Below are positions 9,138 through 21,828 of a DNA stretch of 64,000 nt, in pieces. Each line of letters opens with the position of its first letter. The first letter of the stretch is position 1. Source of the DNA: Pseudomonas coleopterorum (GTDB taxonomy: Bacteria > Pseudomonadota > Gammaproteobacteria > Pseudomonadales > Pseudomonadaceae); the NCBI RefSeq assembly GCF_900105555.1, contig NZ_FNTZ01000001.1, positions 930,001 through 994,000 on the forward strand, in the 5' to 3' direction. The position numbers and the translations under genes are program-made. The notes beneath the pieces were generated by a model. It did no database searches and was not told the origin of the DNA. It saw only the letters and a list, made by a program, of their open reading frames with translations.

Positions 9138-9755
9138 ATGGGCGTGACCAATCGGTTGGCCTGTTACTCCGACCCCGCCGACCACTATTCTCATCGGGTG
9201 CGCATCGTTCTCGCCGAGAAAGGCGTCAGCGCAGAGATCATCAACGTGGAAGGCGGTCGCCTGCCACCCCGGCTGATCGAAGTGAACCCCTACGGCAGCA
9301 CGCCGACGCTGGTCGACCGGGACCTGGCCCTGTTCGAATCGACCGTGGTGATGGAATACCTCGACGAACGCTATCCCCATCCGCCGCTGTTGCCGGTGTA
9401 TCCGGTGGCGCGCGCCAACAGCCGACTGCTGATCCACCGCATCCAGCGGGACTGGTGCGGCCTGGCCGATCTGATCCTGGATCCGCGCAGCAAGGAAGCC
9501 GCCCGGGTTCAGGCGCGCAAGGAACTGCGCGAAAGCCTGACCGGCGTGTCGGCCCTGTTCGCTGACAAGCCCTGCTTCCTCAGTGAGGAGCAAAGTCTGG
9601 TCGACTGCTGTCTACTGCCGATACTCTGGCGCTTGCCGATCATGGGTATCGAACTGCCGCGGCCCGCCAAGCCGCTGCTCGACTATATGGAACGTCAGTT
9701 CGCGCGGGAGGCCTTCAAGGCCAGCCTGTCTGCCGCTGAACGTGAAATGCGCTAG
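9138..9755 (+). CDS. sspA: Stringent starvation protein A
   Basis: A glutathione S-transferase-fold protein that binds RNA polymerase and alters promoter use in stationary phase and acid stress; in pseudomonads it affects virulence genes. The 205 residues show the thioredoxin-like N-domain ([23 protein letters not shown], in part), the [37 protein letters not shown] core and an all-helical C-domain. The GST catalytic residue is replaced, as in other SspA. The ATG at 9138 has a good RBS (GAGGAGG), and the longer open frame upstream is non-coding. It precedes sspB by 17 bases. Confidence 0.96.
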   Translation: MGVTNRLACYSDPADHYSHRVRIVLAEKGVSAEIINVEGGRLPPRLIEVNPYGSTPTLVDRDLALFESTVVMEYLDERYPHPPLLPVYPVARANSRLLIHRIQRDWCGLADLILDPRSKEAARVQARKELRESLTGVSALFADKPCFLSEEQSLVDCCLLPILWRLPIMGIELPRPAKPLLDYMERQFAREAFKASLSAAEREMR

Positions 9756-9772
9756 GTTTTGAGGAGCCGTTG

Positions 9773-10204
9773 ATGAACTCCAGTCGTCCCTATCTGATCC
9801 GCGCGCTGTACGAGTGGATCGTCGACAATGACTGTACCCCGCACATGCTGGTCAATGCCGAGTACCCCTCGGTTCGGGTCCCGCAAGGTTTTGCCAGCGA
9901 TGGCCAGATCGTATTGAACGTGTCGCCCAGCGCCGTACGCAATCTGCATATGGATAACGAAGCGGTCAGTTTCGACGGTCGCTTCGGCGGCGTGTCGCAC
10001 ACGCTGTTCGTGCCTACGGGCGCCATTCTGGGCATCTATGCTCGCGAGAACGGTCAGGGCATGGTCTTCGATCTGGAGTCGCCAGAGTTGGACGAGGAGG
10101 ACGCCGAATTCGAGGACATCGTCGAATCAGACGACGATGCCCCGCCACCGGGCAGCCCACCGCCACGGCCTACCGGGCGTCCAAGCCTGAAAGTGGTGAA
10201 ATGA
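9773..10204 (+). CDS. sspB: ClpXP protease specificity-enhancing factor SspB
   Basis: Adaptor that brings ssrA-tagged and other substrates to ClpXP. Of 143 residues, the first ~110 form the substrate-binding fold: RPYLIRALYEWIVDNDCTPHMLV and VLNVSPSAVRNLHMDNE are typical. An acidic, Pro-rich linker follows (EEDAEFED..PPPGSPPPRP), and the tail GRPSLKVVK is the ClpX-binding peptide. ATG 9773 is used rather than the in-frame TTG three bases earlier; GAGGAG lies 6 bases upstream. Second gene of the sspAB operon. Confidence 0.96.
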   Translation: MNSSRPYLIRALYEWIVDNDCTPHMLVNAEYPSVRVPQGFASDGQIVLNVSPSAVRNLHMDNEAVSFDGRFGGVSHTLFVPTGAILGIYARENGQGMVFDLESPELDEEDAEFEDIVESDDDAPPPGSPPPRPTGRPSLKVVK

Positions 10205-10235
10205 AAAAAGGCGATCCGCAAGGATCGCCTTTTTT
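10204..10235. terminator. Bidirectional terminator between sspB and dolP
   Basis: Six A, stem GGCGATCC / GGATCGCC with GCAA loop, six T. The A-run and T-run make it work for both convergent genes: sspB (+) ends here and dolP (-) ends 38 bases beyond. Confidence 0.9.
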
Positions 10236-10273
10236 GTTGCGCCCGTACCGCCCGGCAGGGGCGGCATCGATGG

Positions 10274-11565
<1,292 letters not shown>

Positions 11566-11937
11566 TCAGCTGTCGAAGGCATTGCGTATCCAGTTCAGGC
11601 GCGTGGCCTGGGTACCGGTGCCTTCCAGGGCGATCACGTCGAAACGGCATGGATGTTGGGCCCAGCGTGTTTCCTCGAGGAGGAAATACTGCGCGGCCAA
11701 CACCAGCTTTTCGCGCTTGCGGGCATCGATGCTGGCCAATGCTCCACCCCATTGTGCGTGCAGGCGATAGCGGACTTCGATGAATACTACTGTATCGCCC
11801 TCTAGCATGACCAGATCAAGCTCGCCTCGCTTGCACAACCAGTTCTGCGCGAGTAGCTCCAGGCCCTGTGCGCACAAGTGCTCCAAGGCCTGCTGCTCGG
11901 CCTCGCGACCCGCCTTCTGGCGAGGGCTCAGCGACAT
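11566..11937 (-). CDS. yraN: YraN family nuclease-like protein (UPF0102)
   Basis: A 123-residue protein with a restriction-endonuclease-like fold. The motif KRGELDLVMLEGDTVVFIEVRYR (split: E in GELD, then FIEVR) gives the E...D...ExK-like core, except that the usual Lys of EVK is Arg here. Family function is unsettled; Holliday-junction-resolvase-like roles have been proposed. The start ATG at 11937 overlaps the lpoA stop by one base (TAATG), so the two are coupled; a longer open frame upstream lies inside lpoA. About 120 bases separate it from gmhA. Confidence 0.88.
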   Translation of the reverse strand: MSLSPRQKAGREAEQQALEHLCAQGLELLAQNWLCKRGELDLVMLEGDTVVFIEVRYRLHAQWGGALASIDARKREKLVLAAQYFLLEETRWAQHPCRFDVIALEGTGTQATRLNWIRNAFDS

Positions 11938-13730
11938 TACGGCGTAGTGTTGGGCAGGCGCTGGACTTGGCCACCGACGAACTGCGCCCAGGGCAGTTGG
12001 CGTTCGATGCGTTGGTTGGCGCCCATGCCCAGGTTGCCGGACAAGCCTTCGACGCGACTGTCGGGCAGGGCCTTGAGCTGCCCAAGGCGGGCGGCGAGGG
12101 TGTAGGCATCCACGCCCATGGCGTACAGCCGGCCCATGCTGCCGTTGGCCTGTGGCCACTGCCGAGTGACCTGCTGGCGCAGCGGGTTGCCGGCGTCGAG
12201 CAGCCAAGGCGTTTCGCAGAAGCGAATGCCGGTCATGTCGTTGTACTGAGCCTGGTCGCCACTGGCGCTGAACACGTGCGAAGTGGCGTAGACCGGAAGA
12301 TCGCCGGCGTACTGGAAGTTCAGGGTCGGCTTGATTTGCTGCGCCTGCTGAGGTGTGGCAGCCAGGAAGATGAAATCGATGTCCTGGCGGCGCGAGCCCT
12401 GGGCGCCGCTGCTGCTCTGCAGCCCGCCGCCGGCGTTGCGCACATTGAGCATGTCGGCAATCTGCTGCGCCAGTTGCACTGGTTGGTCGACGCGTTCGGC
12501 TGCGATCAAGGTGCCGCCGTTGGCTTCCCAGTCCTGGCGGAAGGCGTTGAGCACGCGGTCACCCCAGTCACCCTTGGGGATCATCGCAGCAGCGCTGTGC
12601 AAGCCGTCGGCGCGGGCACGGCGCGACACTTCGCGCGCTTCGTCTTCGGCGGCCAGACCGAACTGGAACAGCTGGGGCGGCCCCATCTGGTTGGTGTCGC
12701 TGTAGTTCAGTGCCAGGGTCGGAAGGGGCAGTTGCGCACGTGCGGCCAGCTGTTTGACCAGTGGCTTTTCCAGCGGGCCGATTACCAGTTGCACGCCTTG
12801 GGCCTGAGCCTGGCGGTAGAAATCGTCGAGCGAAGTCAGGCGCGAACTGTCGATCACGTCGATCACCGGCGGCTTCTGACCGGCTTGCTGGGCCTGATAG
12901 TAGGCCGCCATGAAGCCTTCGCGCAGAGCGCGAGCCACGCCTGCGAGCTGCCCATCCTGCGGCAGCAGCAGGGCGATGCGAGTCAGGGGCTGGCTGGCCA
13001 GGGCCTTGAGTTTGACCAAAGGCGCAGGCAGCTGTCGCGCGGCCGGATGGGCGGCGTGTTGGGCTACCCAGGTATCGATGGCTGCTTGCTGCTGTTCCAG
13101 GGTGCCGGCGGATTTGACCGCCAGGGCCAGGCTCAACCAGCCGGCGAAGTCATCGGTGCCTTGATTCTGCAGTTGCTCGACGGGCAGCGAACCCACCAAG
13201 GCCCAGATGGCCTCATGGTTCTGGGCGGCAGCTTCACCACTGAGCAGAGGCGCGATGAACACCCGCTCGCGTGCGGCAGCCAGGATCTGGCCATCGGCTT
13301 CCAGTGCGCGAGCACGAACCAGGTGGGTGCGCACCTGCTGGTCGGCGGGCAACTCGCCCAGGCGCTGCAGGCTTGGATGATCGAGCGCGGCCAGCGCGGC
13401 CTTGGCGTCATTGCGCGTCAGTGCCAGCTCCGCGTTCAAGGTGCTGGCCAGTATCTGCAGGCCCGGCTTGAGCAGTTCGATGCGCACTTGCTGCAGGATC
13501 TGGGTGGCGCGGGCCGAGTCGCCCTGGCGAGCGGCCTGATCCGCCGCGCTCAGGCGCAGGACCGCCGCCTCTTCCGGCGACTTGCTGGCGCTGGCGCGTT
13601 CGAGCAACTGTTCCACGGTGGCGTCCGGTGTGCGGGGCAGCTCACCGAGATTGGATGAAGGCGAACTGGCGCACGCAGCCAGCAAGGCGGCGAGGCATAG
13701 GGCAGATAGAAGCCGCAGGCAGGCTGTCAT
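11937..13730 (-). CDS. lpoA: Penicillin-binding protein activator LpoA
   Basis: Outer-membrane lipoprotein that activates the bifunctional synthase PBP1a from outside the peptidoglycan. Lipobox LLAAC (Cys20) follows a short signal. Residues ~30-260 are helical and TPR-like; from ~270 (LTRIALLLPQDGQLAGVARALREG, in part) it has a periplasmic-binding-protein fold with GDWGDRVLNAFRQDW and ATSHVFSASGD. The 597-residue length is normal for pseudomonads. The ATG at 13730 has AGGAAG seven bases upstream. It heads the lpoA-yraN-gmhA-dolP group and diverges from rsmI. Confidence 0.94.
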   Translation of the reverse strand: MTACLRLLSALCLAALLAACASSPSSNLGELPRTPDATVEQLLERASASKSPEEAAVLRLSAADQAARQGDSARATQILQQVRIELLKPGLQILASTLNAELALTRNDAKAALAALDHPSLQRLGELPADQQVRTHLVRARALEADGQILAAARERVFIAPLLSGEAAAQNHEAIWALVGSLPVEQLQNQGTDDFAGWLSLALAVKSAGTLEQQQAAIDTWVAQHAAHPAARQLPAPLVKLKALASQPLTRIALLLPQDGQLAGVARALREGFMAAYYQAQQAGQKPPVIDVIDSSRLTSLDDFYRQAQAQGVQLVIGPLEKPLVKQLAARAQLPLPTLALNYSDTNQMGPPQLFQFGLAAEDEAREVSRRARADGLHSAAAMIPKGDWGDRVLNAFRQDWEANGGTLIAAERVDQPVQLAQQIADMLNVRNAGGGLQSSSGAQGSRRQDIDFIFLAATPQQAQQIKPTLNFQYAGDLPVYATSHVFSASGDQAQYNDMTGIRFCETPWLLDAGNPLRQQVTRQWPQANGSMGRLYAMGVDAYTLAARLGQLKALPDSRVEGLSGNLGMGANQRIERQLPWAQFVGGQVQRLPNTTP

Positions 13731-13927
13731 GGATATCTTCCTGATTTACTCGATCAATAGACGGGCAAGTGTACCCAAGCATCGGCCGGGGTGCGACGAA
13801 GAAGGCTAGTCCGTCCTTATATAGGACGAGCAAATGTTTCACGTCGACTGCGCCGGATCGCTGGGCAAGCACTGGGTGGCGTGGAGCCTGTACAATGCGG
13901 GTTTGGCCGAACGACAAGGTGTGTGCT

Positions 13928-14797
13928 GTGACTGCTTCAAGCGCTTCTAATTCCACCCCGGGCACACTTTATGTAGTGGCCACGCCCATCGGCAATCTGG
14001 ACGACATGAGCGCACGTGCGCTGAAGATCCTGGGCGAGGTGGCGCTGATTGCAGCCGAGGACACACGCCATTCGGTGCGCCTGATGCAGCACTTCGGATT
14101 GGATACGCCGCTGGCCGCCTGCCACGAGCACAACGAGCGGGACGAAGGCAGTCGTTTCATCCAGCGGTTGTTGGCCGGCGATGACGTGGCGCTGATTTCC
14201 GATGCCGGTACGCCGCTGATTTCCGATCCTGGTTATCACCTGGTACGTCAGGCACGTGCCGCGGGTGTGCAAGTGGTGCCGGTGCCCGGTCCCTGTGCCT
14301 TGATCGCAGCCCTGTCGGCTGCAGGCTTGCCGTCGGACCGGTTCATCTTCGAAGGTTTTCTTCCCGCCAAGACGGCCGGTCGCTGCGCGCGCCTCGAGCA
14401 GGTCAGGGAGGAACCGCGCACCTTGATCTTCTACGAGGCGCCCCATCGCATACTCGAGTGCCTGCAGGACATGGAAAAGGTCTTCGGTGGCGAGCGTCCG
14501 GCATTACTGGCGCGCGAACTGACGAAAACCTTCGAAACCCTCAAGGGGTTGCCGCTGGCAGAGCTGCGTGCATTCGTGGAAGCCGACAGCAACCAGCAGC
14601 GGGGCGAGTGTGTGGTGTTGGTGGCAGGCTGGAGCCCGCCGGTCACTGATGAGGCGGTCAGCGCCGAGGTCATGCGCATTCTGGATGTGCTGCTGGCAGA
14701 AATGCCGCTCAAGCGTGCCGCCGCCGTGGCGGCAGAGATCACCGGGGTGCGCAAGAATCTGCTTTATCAAGTGGCGCTGGAAAAGCAGAAGACGTGA
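13928..14797 (+). CDS. rsmI: 16S rRNA 2'-O-ribose C1402 methyltransferase RsmI
   Basis: SAM-dependent tetrapyrrole-methylase-fold enzyme that 2'-O-methylates C1402 of 16S rRNA; the base N4 methyl at the same nucleotide comes from rsmH downstream. Motifs: GTLYVVATPIGNLDDMSARA, AAEDTRHSVRLMQHF, ISDAGTPLISDPGYHLV and PVPGPCALIAALSAAGLPSDRF (each typical). The frame is open upstream; GTG 13928 is chosen because AAGGTG lies about eight bases before it and the N-terminus then matches the family (289 residues). GTG 13919 is the alternative. Confidence 0.93.
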   Translation: MTASSASNSTPGTLYVVATPIGNLDDMSARALKILGEVALIAAEDTRHSVRLMQHFGLDTPLAACHEHNERDEGSRFIQRLLAGDDVALISDAGTPLISDPGYHLVRQARAAGVQVVPVPGPCALIAALSAAGLPSDRFIFEGFLPAKTAGRCARLEQVREEPRTLIFYEAPHRILECLQDMEKVFGGERPALLARELTKTFETLKGLPLAELRAFVEADSNQQRGECVVLVAGWSPPVTDEAVSAEVMRILDVLLAEMPLKRAAAVAAEITGVRKNLLYQVALEKQKT

Positions 14798-14835
14798 CTG
14801 CGGTGCGGGTATGGCCCGATTGGTGCGATTAAAGC

Positions 14836-14863
14836 TTGTCCTGGCCGGTGCATGTCGTTAACC
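14836..14863 (+). promoter_or_regulatory. Likely promoter of rnpB
   Basis: TTGTCC (14836-14841), 16 bases, TTAACC (14858-14863). The predicted RNA start at 14874 lies about 11 bases after the -10, which fits. Confidence 0.4.
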
Positions 14864-14873
14864 TGCGCGCCGG

Positions 14874-15247
14874 AGAGTCGATCGGACAGTCGCTGCCCGT
14901 TTTTGTTCCGCAACTCGTTGCTGGGCAAGCGGGGGGAGGAAAGTCCGGGCTCCATAGGGCGGAGTGCCAGGTAATGCCTGGGGGGCGCGAGCCTACGGAA
15001 AGTGCCACAGAAAATAACCGCCTAAGCGCGCAAGCGCCGGTAAGGGTGAAAAGGTGCGGTAAGAGCGCACCGCACGTCTGGCAACAGTTCGTGGCTAGGT
15101 AAACCCCACTCGGAGCAAGACCAAATAGGGTTCCATATGGCGCGGCCCGCGTTGGAACCGGGTAGGTTGCTAGAGGTGTCCAGCGATGGCCATCGTAGAG
15201 GAATGACTGTCCTCGACAAAACCCGGCTTACAGATCGACTCTCCACC
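14874..15247 (+). ncRNA. rnpB: RNase P RNA (type A)
   Basis: Catalytic RNA that trims tRNA 5' leaders together with RnpA. The two ends pair as P1: AGAGTCGATC at 14874 and GATCGACTCT at 15233-15242. The conserved core is present: GAGGAAAGTCCGGGCTCC near 14936-14954, ACAGAAAATAACCGCC near 15006-15022, GGTGAAAAGGTGCGGTAAGA near 15045, and GACAAAACCCGGCTTA near 15216. A T-rich end (CCACCTTTT) follows. The length of about 370 bases is normal. It lies between rsmI and mraZ, as in other gammaproteobacteria of this type. Confidence 0.97.
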
Positions 15248-15467
15248 TTTTACTTCGCATCCTGCTGTATTCCCCGCAAAAAAAGGCAACCAAATCCCCT
15301 CTGGTAATGTCGAAAAATTCTTAGTCTTGAGACTCTACTTTAAGTTCAGGGCGCAGATGCTTGAACTCTAACGGCTTTATCCCTCCCTTGCGTGTCTCAA
15401 ATACCGCTTTCCCTTCCTTTTGCGTTCTAAATCTCCGATCTATAAGGCTTTTCCCTACAGACGCGCC

Positions 15468-15497
15468 TTGACGGTGTGGTGGGGGGGTTCCTATAGT
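15468..15497 (+). promoter_or_regulatory. Main sigma70 promoter of mraZ / dcw cluster
   Basis: TTGACG (15468-15473), an 18-base G-rich spacer, and TATAGT (15492-15497). This is the best promoter match upstream of mraZ, and the MraZ boxes begin nine bases downstream. Confidence 0.75.
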
Positions 15498-15505
15498 GTG
15501 CGCGA

Positions 15506-15530
15506 GTGGCGGGAAGTGGCGAAAAGTGGG
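15506..15530 (+). promoter_or_regulatory. MraZ operator: three direct repeats at 10-bp spacing
   Basis: GTGGC at 15506, GTGGC at 15516 and GTGGG at 15526 lie exactly one helical turn apart, just downstream of the -10. E. coli MraZ binds tandem TGGGN repeats with 5-base spacers in the same place and represses the cluster. Here two of the repeats read TGGCG, a small change. Confidence 0.75.
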
Positions 15531-15570
15531 TTTTTCGAGCTTAAAAATCTGAGTTCAGGGGAAACGCGAC

Positions 15571-16026
15571 GTGTTTCGTGGAGCTAATCCGATCAACCTC
15601 GATGCCAAGGGACGGCTCGCCATGCCGAGTCGGTATCGTGACGAGTTGGATTCCAAATGCTCCGGTCAGCTGATCATCACGGTCGATACCGTCGACCCTT
15701 GCCTGTGTGTCTATCCACTGGATGAATGGGAACTCATTGAGGCCAAGCTGCGGGCCTTGCCATCGTTGGTGGAAAGCAACCGCCGTCTGCAGCGCCTGCT
15801 CATTGGCAATGCCGTCGACCTCGAACTCGATGGCAGTGGACGTTTTCTGGTGCCCCCGCGTCTTCGCGAGTACGCCCGGCTGGACAAGCACGCGATGCTG
15901 GTCGGCCAACTGAACAAGTTTCAATTGTGGGACGAGGGTGCGTGGAATGCCGTAAGTGCGGCAGACCTTGCAGCTATACAACAACCGGGCGCCATGCCCG
16001 AAGAATTGCGTGATTTGATCTTGTGA
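15571..16026 (+). CDS. mraZ: Transcriptional regulator MraZ
   Basis: AbrB-like DNA-binding protein with two swapped-hairpin repeats that autoregulates the division cluster. The two characteristic repeats are visible: [21 protein letters not shown] (near 6-26) and [21 protein letters not shown] (near 78-98), each with the DxxGR core. It starts with GTG at 15571 behind CAGGGG; 151 residues fits the family. The stop overlaps the rsmH start by four bases. Confidence 0.96.
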   Translation: MFRGANPINLDAKGRLAMPSRYRDELDSKCSGQLIITVDTVDPCLCVYPLDEWELIEAKLRALPSLVESNRRLQRLLIGNAVDLELDGSGRFLVPPRLREYARLDKHAMLVGQLNKFQLWDEGAWNAVSAADLAAIQQPGAMPEELRDLIL

Positions 16027-16966
16027 CTATTGATAGCGGCTTCAATCACATCACCGTGCTGCTCGACGAAGCTGTCGAGGCTCTGGCCGTGCGCGACGAT
16101 GGTTGCTATCTGGACGGCACTTTCGGCCGGGGTGGCCATAGCCGCCTGATCCTGCAGCACCTGGGGCCCGATGGCCGCCTGTTGGGGTTCGACAAGGACC
16201 CTCAAGCGATTGCCACCGGGCAAGCGCTGGCGGCCGAAGACGGCCGCTTTGTCATTGTACAGCGCAGCTTTGCCGAGCTCGGTGCCGAAGTGCGCGAGCG
16301 CGGCATGCATGGCAAGGTCAGCGGCATCCTGCTCGATCTGGGCGTTTCCTCGCCGCAACTCGACGATGCCGAGCGCGGCTTCAGTTTCCTTCATGACGGC
16401 CCGTTGGACATGCGCATGGACCCCACGCGGGGTGTAAGTGCGGCGCAGTTCATCGCCACTGCCGCCGAGGAGGAAATCGCCCGGGTGTTCAAGGAATACG
16501 GCGAAGAGCGGTTCGCTCGTCGCATGGCCCGTGCGGTAGTGGAGCGCCGCGAAGTGCAGCCGTTCGAGCGCACCGCCGACCTGGCCGAGGTGCTGAAGGT
16601 CGCCAACCCGGCGTGGGAGAAGGGCAAGAACCCTGCAACTCGCGCGTTCCAGGGACTGCGTATCCACGTCAACAATGAGCTGGCCGACCTCGAGGCGGGC
16701 CTGGAGGCTGCCCTTGATGCTCTGGAAATCGGTGGTCGCCTGGTGGTGATCAGCTTCCATTCCCTGGAAGACCGCATCGTCAAACTGTTCATGCGCAAGC
16801 TCACCAAGGGCGAAGCCGACAACCTGCCGCGCAACCTGCCGGTGCGGTTCGAAGCCTTCGTGCCCAAGGTCAAGCTGCATGGCAAGGCGCAGTTCGCTTC
16901 CGAAGCCGAGCTCAAGGCCAACCCGCGCTCGCGCAGTGCCGTCATGCGTGTCGCGGAGAAGCTGCG

Positions 16967-16970
<4 letters not shown>
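16023..16970 (+). CDS. rsmH: 16S rRNA N4-cytosine-1402 methyltransferase RsmH
   Basis: SAM-dependent enzyme that N4-methylates C1402 of 16S rRNA. It opens with [14 protein letters not shown], then the SAM motif [19 protein letters not shown], and the later signatures [20 protein letters not shown] (in part), [18 protein letters not shown] and [12 protein letters not shown]. 315 residues. The GTG start at 16023 overlaps the mraZ stop (GTGA), and the stop overlaps ftsL (ATGA). Formerly mraW. Confidence 0.97.
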
Positions 16971-19004
<2,034 letters not shown>

Positions 19005-19005
<1 letters not shown>

Positions 19006-20468
19006 TGACCATGCCCCTGAGCAAGCTTTTTTCTGAAGCCAGCCGCGATCCGATGATCCGCGAGCTGACCCTGGACAGCCGCAACGTGCGTCCGGGCGAT
19101 CTGTTTCTGGCCGTACCCGGCAGTAAGGTCGATGGCCGAGCGCACATCGCCGATGCCCTCAAGCTGGGTGCCGCTGCCGTGGCCTATGAAGTGGAAGGCG
19201 CTACCGTGCTGCCGCTCACCGATGTGCCCCTGATTCCGGTAAAAGGGCTGATCGCGCAGTTGTCGAGCATCGCCGGGCGCTTCTACGGCGAGCCGAGCCG
19301 CTCGGTGAATATGGTTGGCGTCACCGGTACCAATGGCAAGACCAGCATTACCCAGTTGGTGGCTCAGGCGCTCGATGCCCTGGGCGAGCACTGCGGCCTG
19401 ATCGGTACCCTGGGCACCGGTTTCTACGGTGCCTTGCAGAGCGGCCGATTGACCACTCCCGACCCGATCGCCGTGCAGTCCACACTGTACGATCTTAAAA
19501 AGGGCGGCGCTCACGCCGTGGCCATGGAAGTGTCTTCGCACGCACTGGATCAGGGCCGCGTGGCCGCGCTGGATTTCGACATCGCCGTGCTGAGCAACCT
19601 GTCCCGTGACCATCTGGATTACCACGGCAGCATGCAGGCCTACGCAGAAGCCAAGGCCCGACTGTTCGCCTGGCCAAGCCTGAAGTGCCGTGTGCTCAAT
19701 CTGGACGATGCGTTCGGTCGCGAGTTGGCCAAGCAGGATCACGAGTCGCGGCTGATCACCTACAGCCTCAGCGACAGCAGCGCGACCCTGTACTGCCGCG
19801 ACGCGCAATTCGATGATCACGGTGTGCGCGCCACGCTGGTGACCTCACACGGTGAATACAGCCTGCGCAGCAGCCTGCTCGGGCGCTTCAATCTGAGCAA
19901 CGTATTGGCGGCGGTCGGTGCCCTGATGGGCATGGAATACCCACTGGACGACGTGCTCAAGGTGATGCGCCAGGTGCAGGGACCGCAAGGTCGCATGCAG
20001 CGTCTGGGCGGTGGCGACAAGCCCTTGGTGGTGGTCGACTACGCGCACACCCCCGATGCCCTGGACCAGGTCCTGCAGGCCTTGCGGCCTCACGCCAAGG
20101 GCCAGTTGCTGTGTCTTTTCGGCTGTGGCGGCGACCGCGACAGTGGCAAGCGCCCGTTGATGGCCGAAGTCGCCGAGCGCCTGGCCGACCGCGTGCTGGT
20201 CACCGACGACAACCCTCGCAGCGAAGATCCACTGCGCATCTTCGACGACATTCGTGTGGGTTTTTCCAGCGCGGCCAACGCGACCTTCGTGGCAGGCCGT
20301 GGCACCGCCATTGCCCAACTGATCGATTCGGCTTCGGTCGACGATGTCATCGTGCTGGCCGGCAAGGGTCATGAAGACTATCAGGAGATCAACGGCGAGC
20401 GTCATCCGTTCTCCGACCTGCAGCAGGCCGAGCAGGCTCTGGCTGCATGGGGAGCTGCCGATGCTTGA
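19005..20468 (+). CDS. murE: UDP-MurNAc-L-Ala-D-Glu: meso-DAP ligase
   Basis: Adds meso-diaminopimelate to the peptidoglycan precursor in the cytoplasm. It is a Mur ligase with the ATP loop GVTGTNGKTS (near 105-114), the EVSSHALDQGR motif and the late YAHTPDALDQVL and DNPRSEDPLRI signatures; the DNPR motif is the meso-DAP specificity mark. 487 residues. ATG 19005 lies behind GGAGGGCGCGGCTG; ATG 19011 is also possible. It overlaps ftsI by one base and murF by eight. Confidence 0.96.
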
Positions 20469-21828
20469 CGCCATGACCCTCAGCCAACTGGCAGGCACTC
20501 TGCACGGACACGTAGTGGGTGACGACGCGCGCTTCGACGGTGTCAGCATCGACAGCCGGGCCATCACTGCAGGCGATCTGTTCGTCGCATTGGCCGGTCC
20601 TCGTTTCGATGGTCACGACTATCTGGACGACGTCGCCGCCAAGGGCGCGGTAGCCGCGCTGGTGCAGCGCGCAGTTCCAGACTCAACGCTGCCGCAGTTG
20701 GTCGTGGCCGACACGCGTCTGGCGCTCGGCCAGCTCGGCGCGCTGAACCGCGCCGCGTTCGGCCGCCCGGTGGCTGCGATCACCGGTTCGAGCGGCAAGA
20801 CCACGGTCAAGGAAATGCTTGCCAGCATTCTGCGGACTCAAGGCCCGGTGCTGGCCACCCGTGGCAATCTGAACAATGACCTGGGCGCACCGCTGACCTT
20901 GCTCGAACTGGCGCCGCAGCACACTGCGGCAGTGATCGAGCTGGGTGCATCGCGGGTGGGCGAAATCGCTTACACCGTCGGTCTGACCCGTCCGCACGTG
21001 GCGCTCATCACCAACGCCGGCACCGCCCATGTGGGCGAGTTCGGCGGTCCGGACAAGATCGTCGAGGCCAAGGGCGAGATCCTCGAAGGCCTGGGCGAGG
21101 GTGGCAAGGCCGTGCTCAACCTCGACGACAAGGCATTCCCGATCTGGCAGGCACGCGCCGGTCAGCATGCCGTGCTGACGTTCTCGCTGGACAACACCGC
21201 GGCGGATTTTCATTCCAGTGCCCGGCACAATGATGCTCGTGGTTGCCCGTCCTTCACCCTGCACGGGCCGGAAGGCGAAGTGTTCGTCCAGCTCAATTTG
21301 CTCGGCACCCACAACGTGCTCAACGCCCTGGCGGCAGCGGCTGCTGCGCAGGCTCTGGGCGTGACGCTGGCCGGCATTCAGACGGGCTTGAATGCGGTGC
21401 AGCCGGTCAAGGGCCGCACGGTCGCGCAGCTCGCCGTCAACGGCGCGCGGGTCATCGACGACACCTACAACGCAAATCCCACCTCGATGTGCGCGGCAAT
21501 CGATATACTCGCCGGCTTTTCCGGGCGCACCGTCCTGGTCCTCGGAGATATCGGCGAACTGGGCGCCTGGGCCGAAGCCGGCCATCGCCAGGTAGGTGAA
21601 TATGCCGTCGGCAAGGTCGACGCGCTGTACGCGGTCGGTCCATTGATGCGCCACGCGGTGACCGCGTTCGGTGCTCAGGGGCAGCACTTCGCCAATCAGG
21701 CAGACCTGATCGCGGCGCTGGCCGCCGAGCAGGGTTCCAATACCACTATTTTGATCAAGGGATCACGCAGCGCGGCGATGGAAAACATCGTGGTGGCGCT
21801 GTGTGGTTCTGGCGGGGAGAAACACTGA
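20461..21828 (+). CDS. murF: UDP-MurNAc-tripeptide: D-Ala-D-Ala ligase
   Basis: Adds D-Ala-D-Ala to complete the UDP-MurNAc-pentapeptide. Mur ligase motifs: [15 protein letters not shown] (ATP loop), [31 protein letters not shown], and [11 protein letters not shown] near 340. From ATG 20461 the protein is 455 residues with the usual start [14 protein letters not shown]; the frame runs upstream inside murE but without homology. It overlaps murE by eight bases and mraY by one (TGATG). Confidence 0.96.
   Translation: MLDAMTLSQLAGTLHGHVVGDDARFDGVSIDSRAITAGDLFVALAGPRFDGHDYLDDVAAKGAVAALVQRAVPDSTLPQLVVADTRLALGQLGALNRAAFGRPVAAITGSSGKTTVKEMLASILRTQGPVLATRGNLNNDLGAPLTLLELAPQHTAAVIELGASRVGEIAYTVGLTRPHVALITNAGTAHVGEFGGPDKIVEAKGEILEGLGEGGKAVLNLDDKAFPIWQARAGQHAVLTFSLDNTAADFHSSARHNDARGCPSFTLHGPEGEVFVQLNLLGTHNVLNALAAAAAAQALGVTLAGIQTGLNAVQPVKGRTVAQLAVNGARVIDDTYNANPTSMCAAIDILAGFSGRTVLVLGDIGELGAWAEAGHRQVGEYAVGKVDALYAVGPLMRHAVTAFGAQGQHFANQADLIAALAAEQGSNTTILIKGSRSAAMENIVVALCGSGGEKH

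Larger units (their letters stand above)
15248..15570 (+). other. Gene-free leader region of the dcw cluster
   Basis: No reading frame of interest. The first ~200 bases are more AT-rich than the surroundings and hold two short inverted repeats: GTCTTGAGAC near 15324-15333, and AGTTCA/TGAACT (15343-15348 and 15362-15367). Neither has a function I recognise. The last 100 bases hold the mraZ promoter and operator, listed separately. Confidence 0.6.

Noticed and set aside
13813..13827. GTCCT-TATAT-AGGAC palindrome between lpoA and rsmI
   Set aside because: Short; no T-run and not matched to any regulator site I know.
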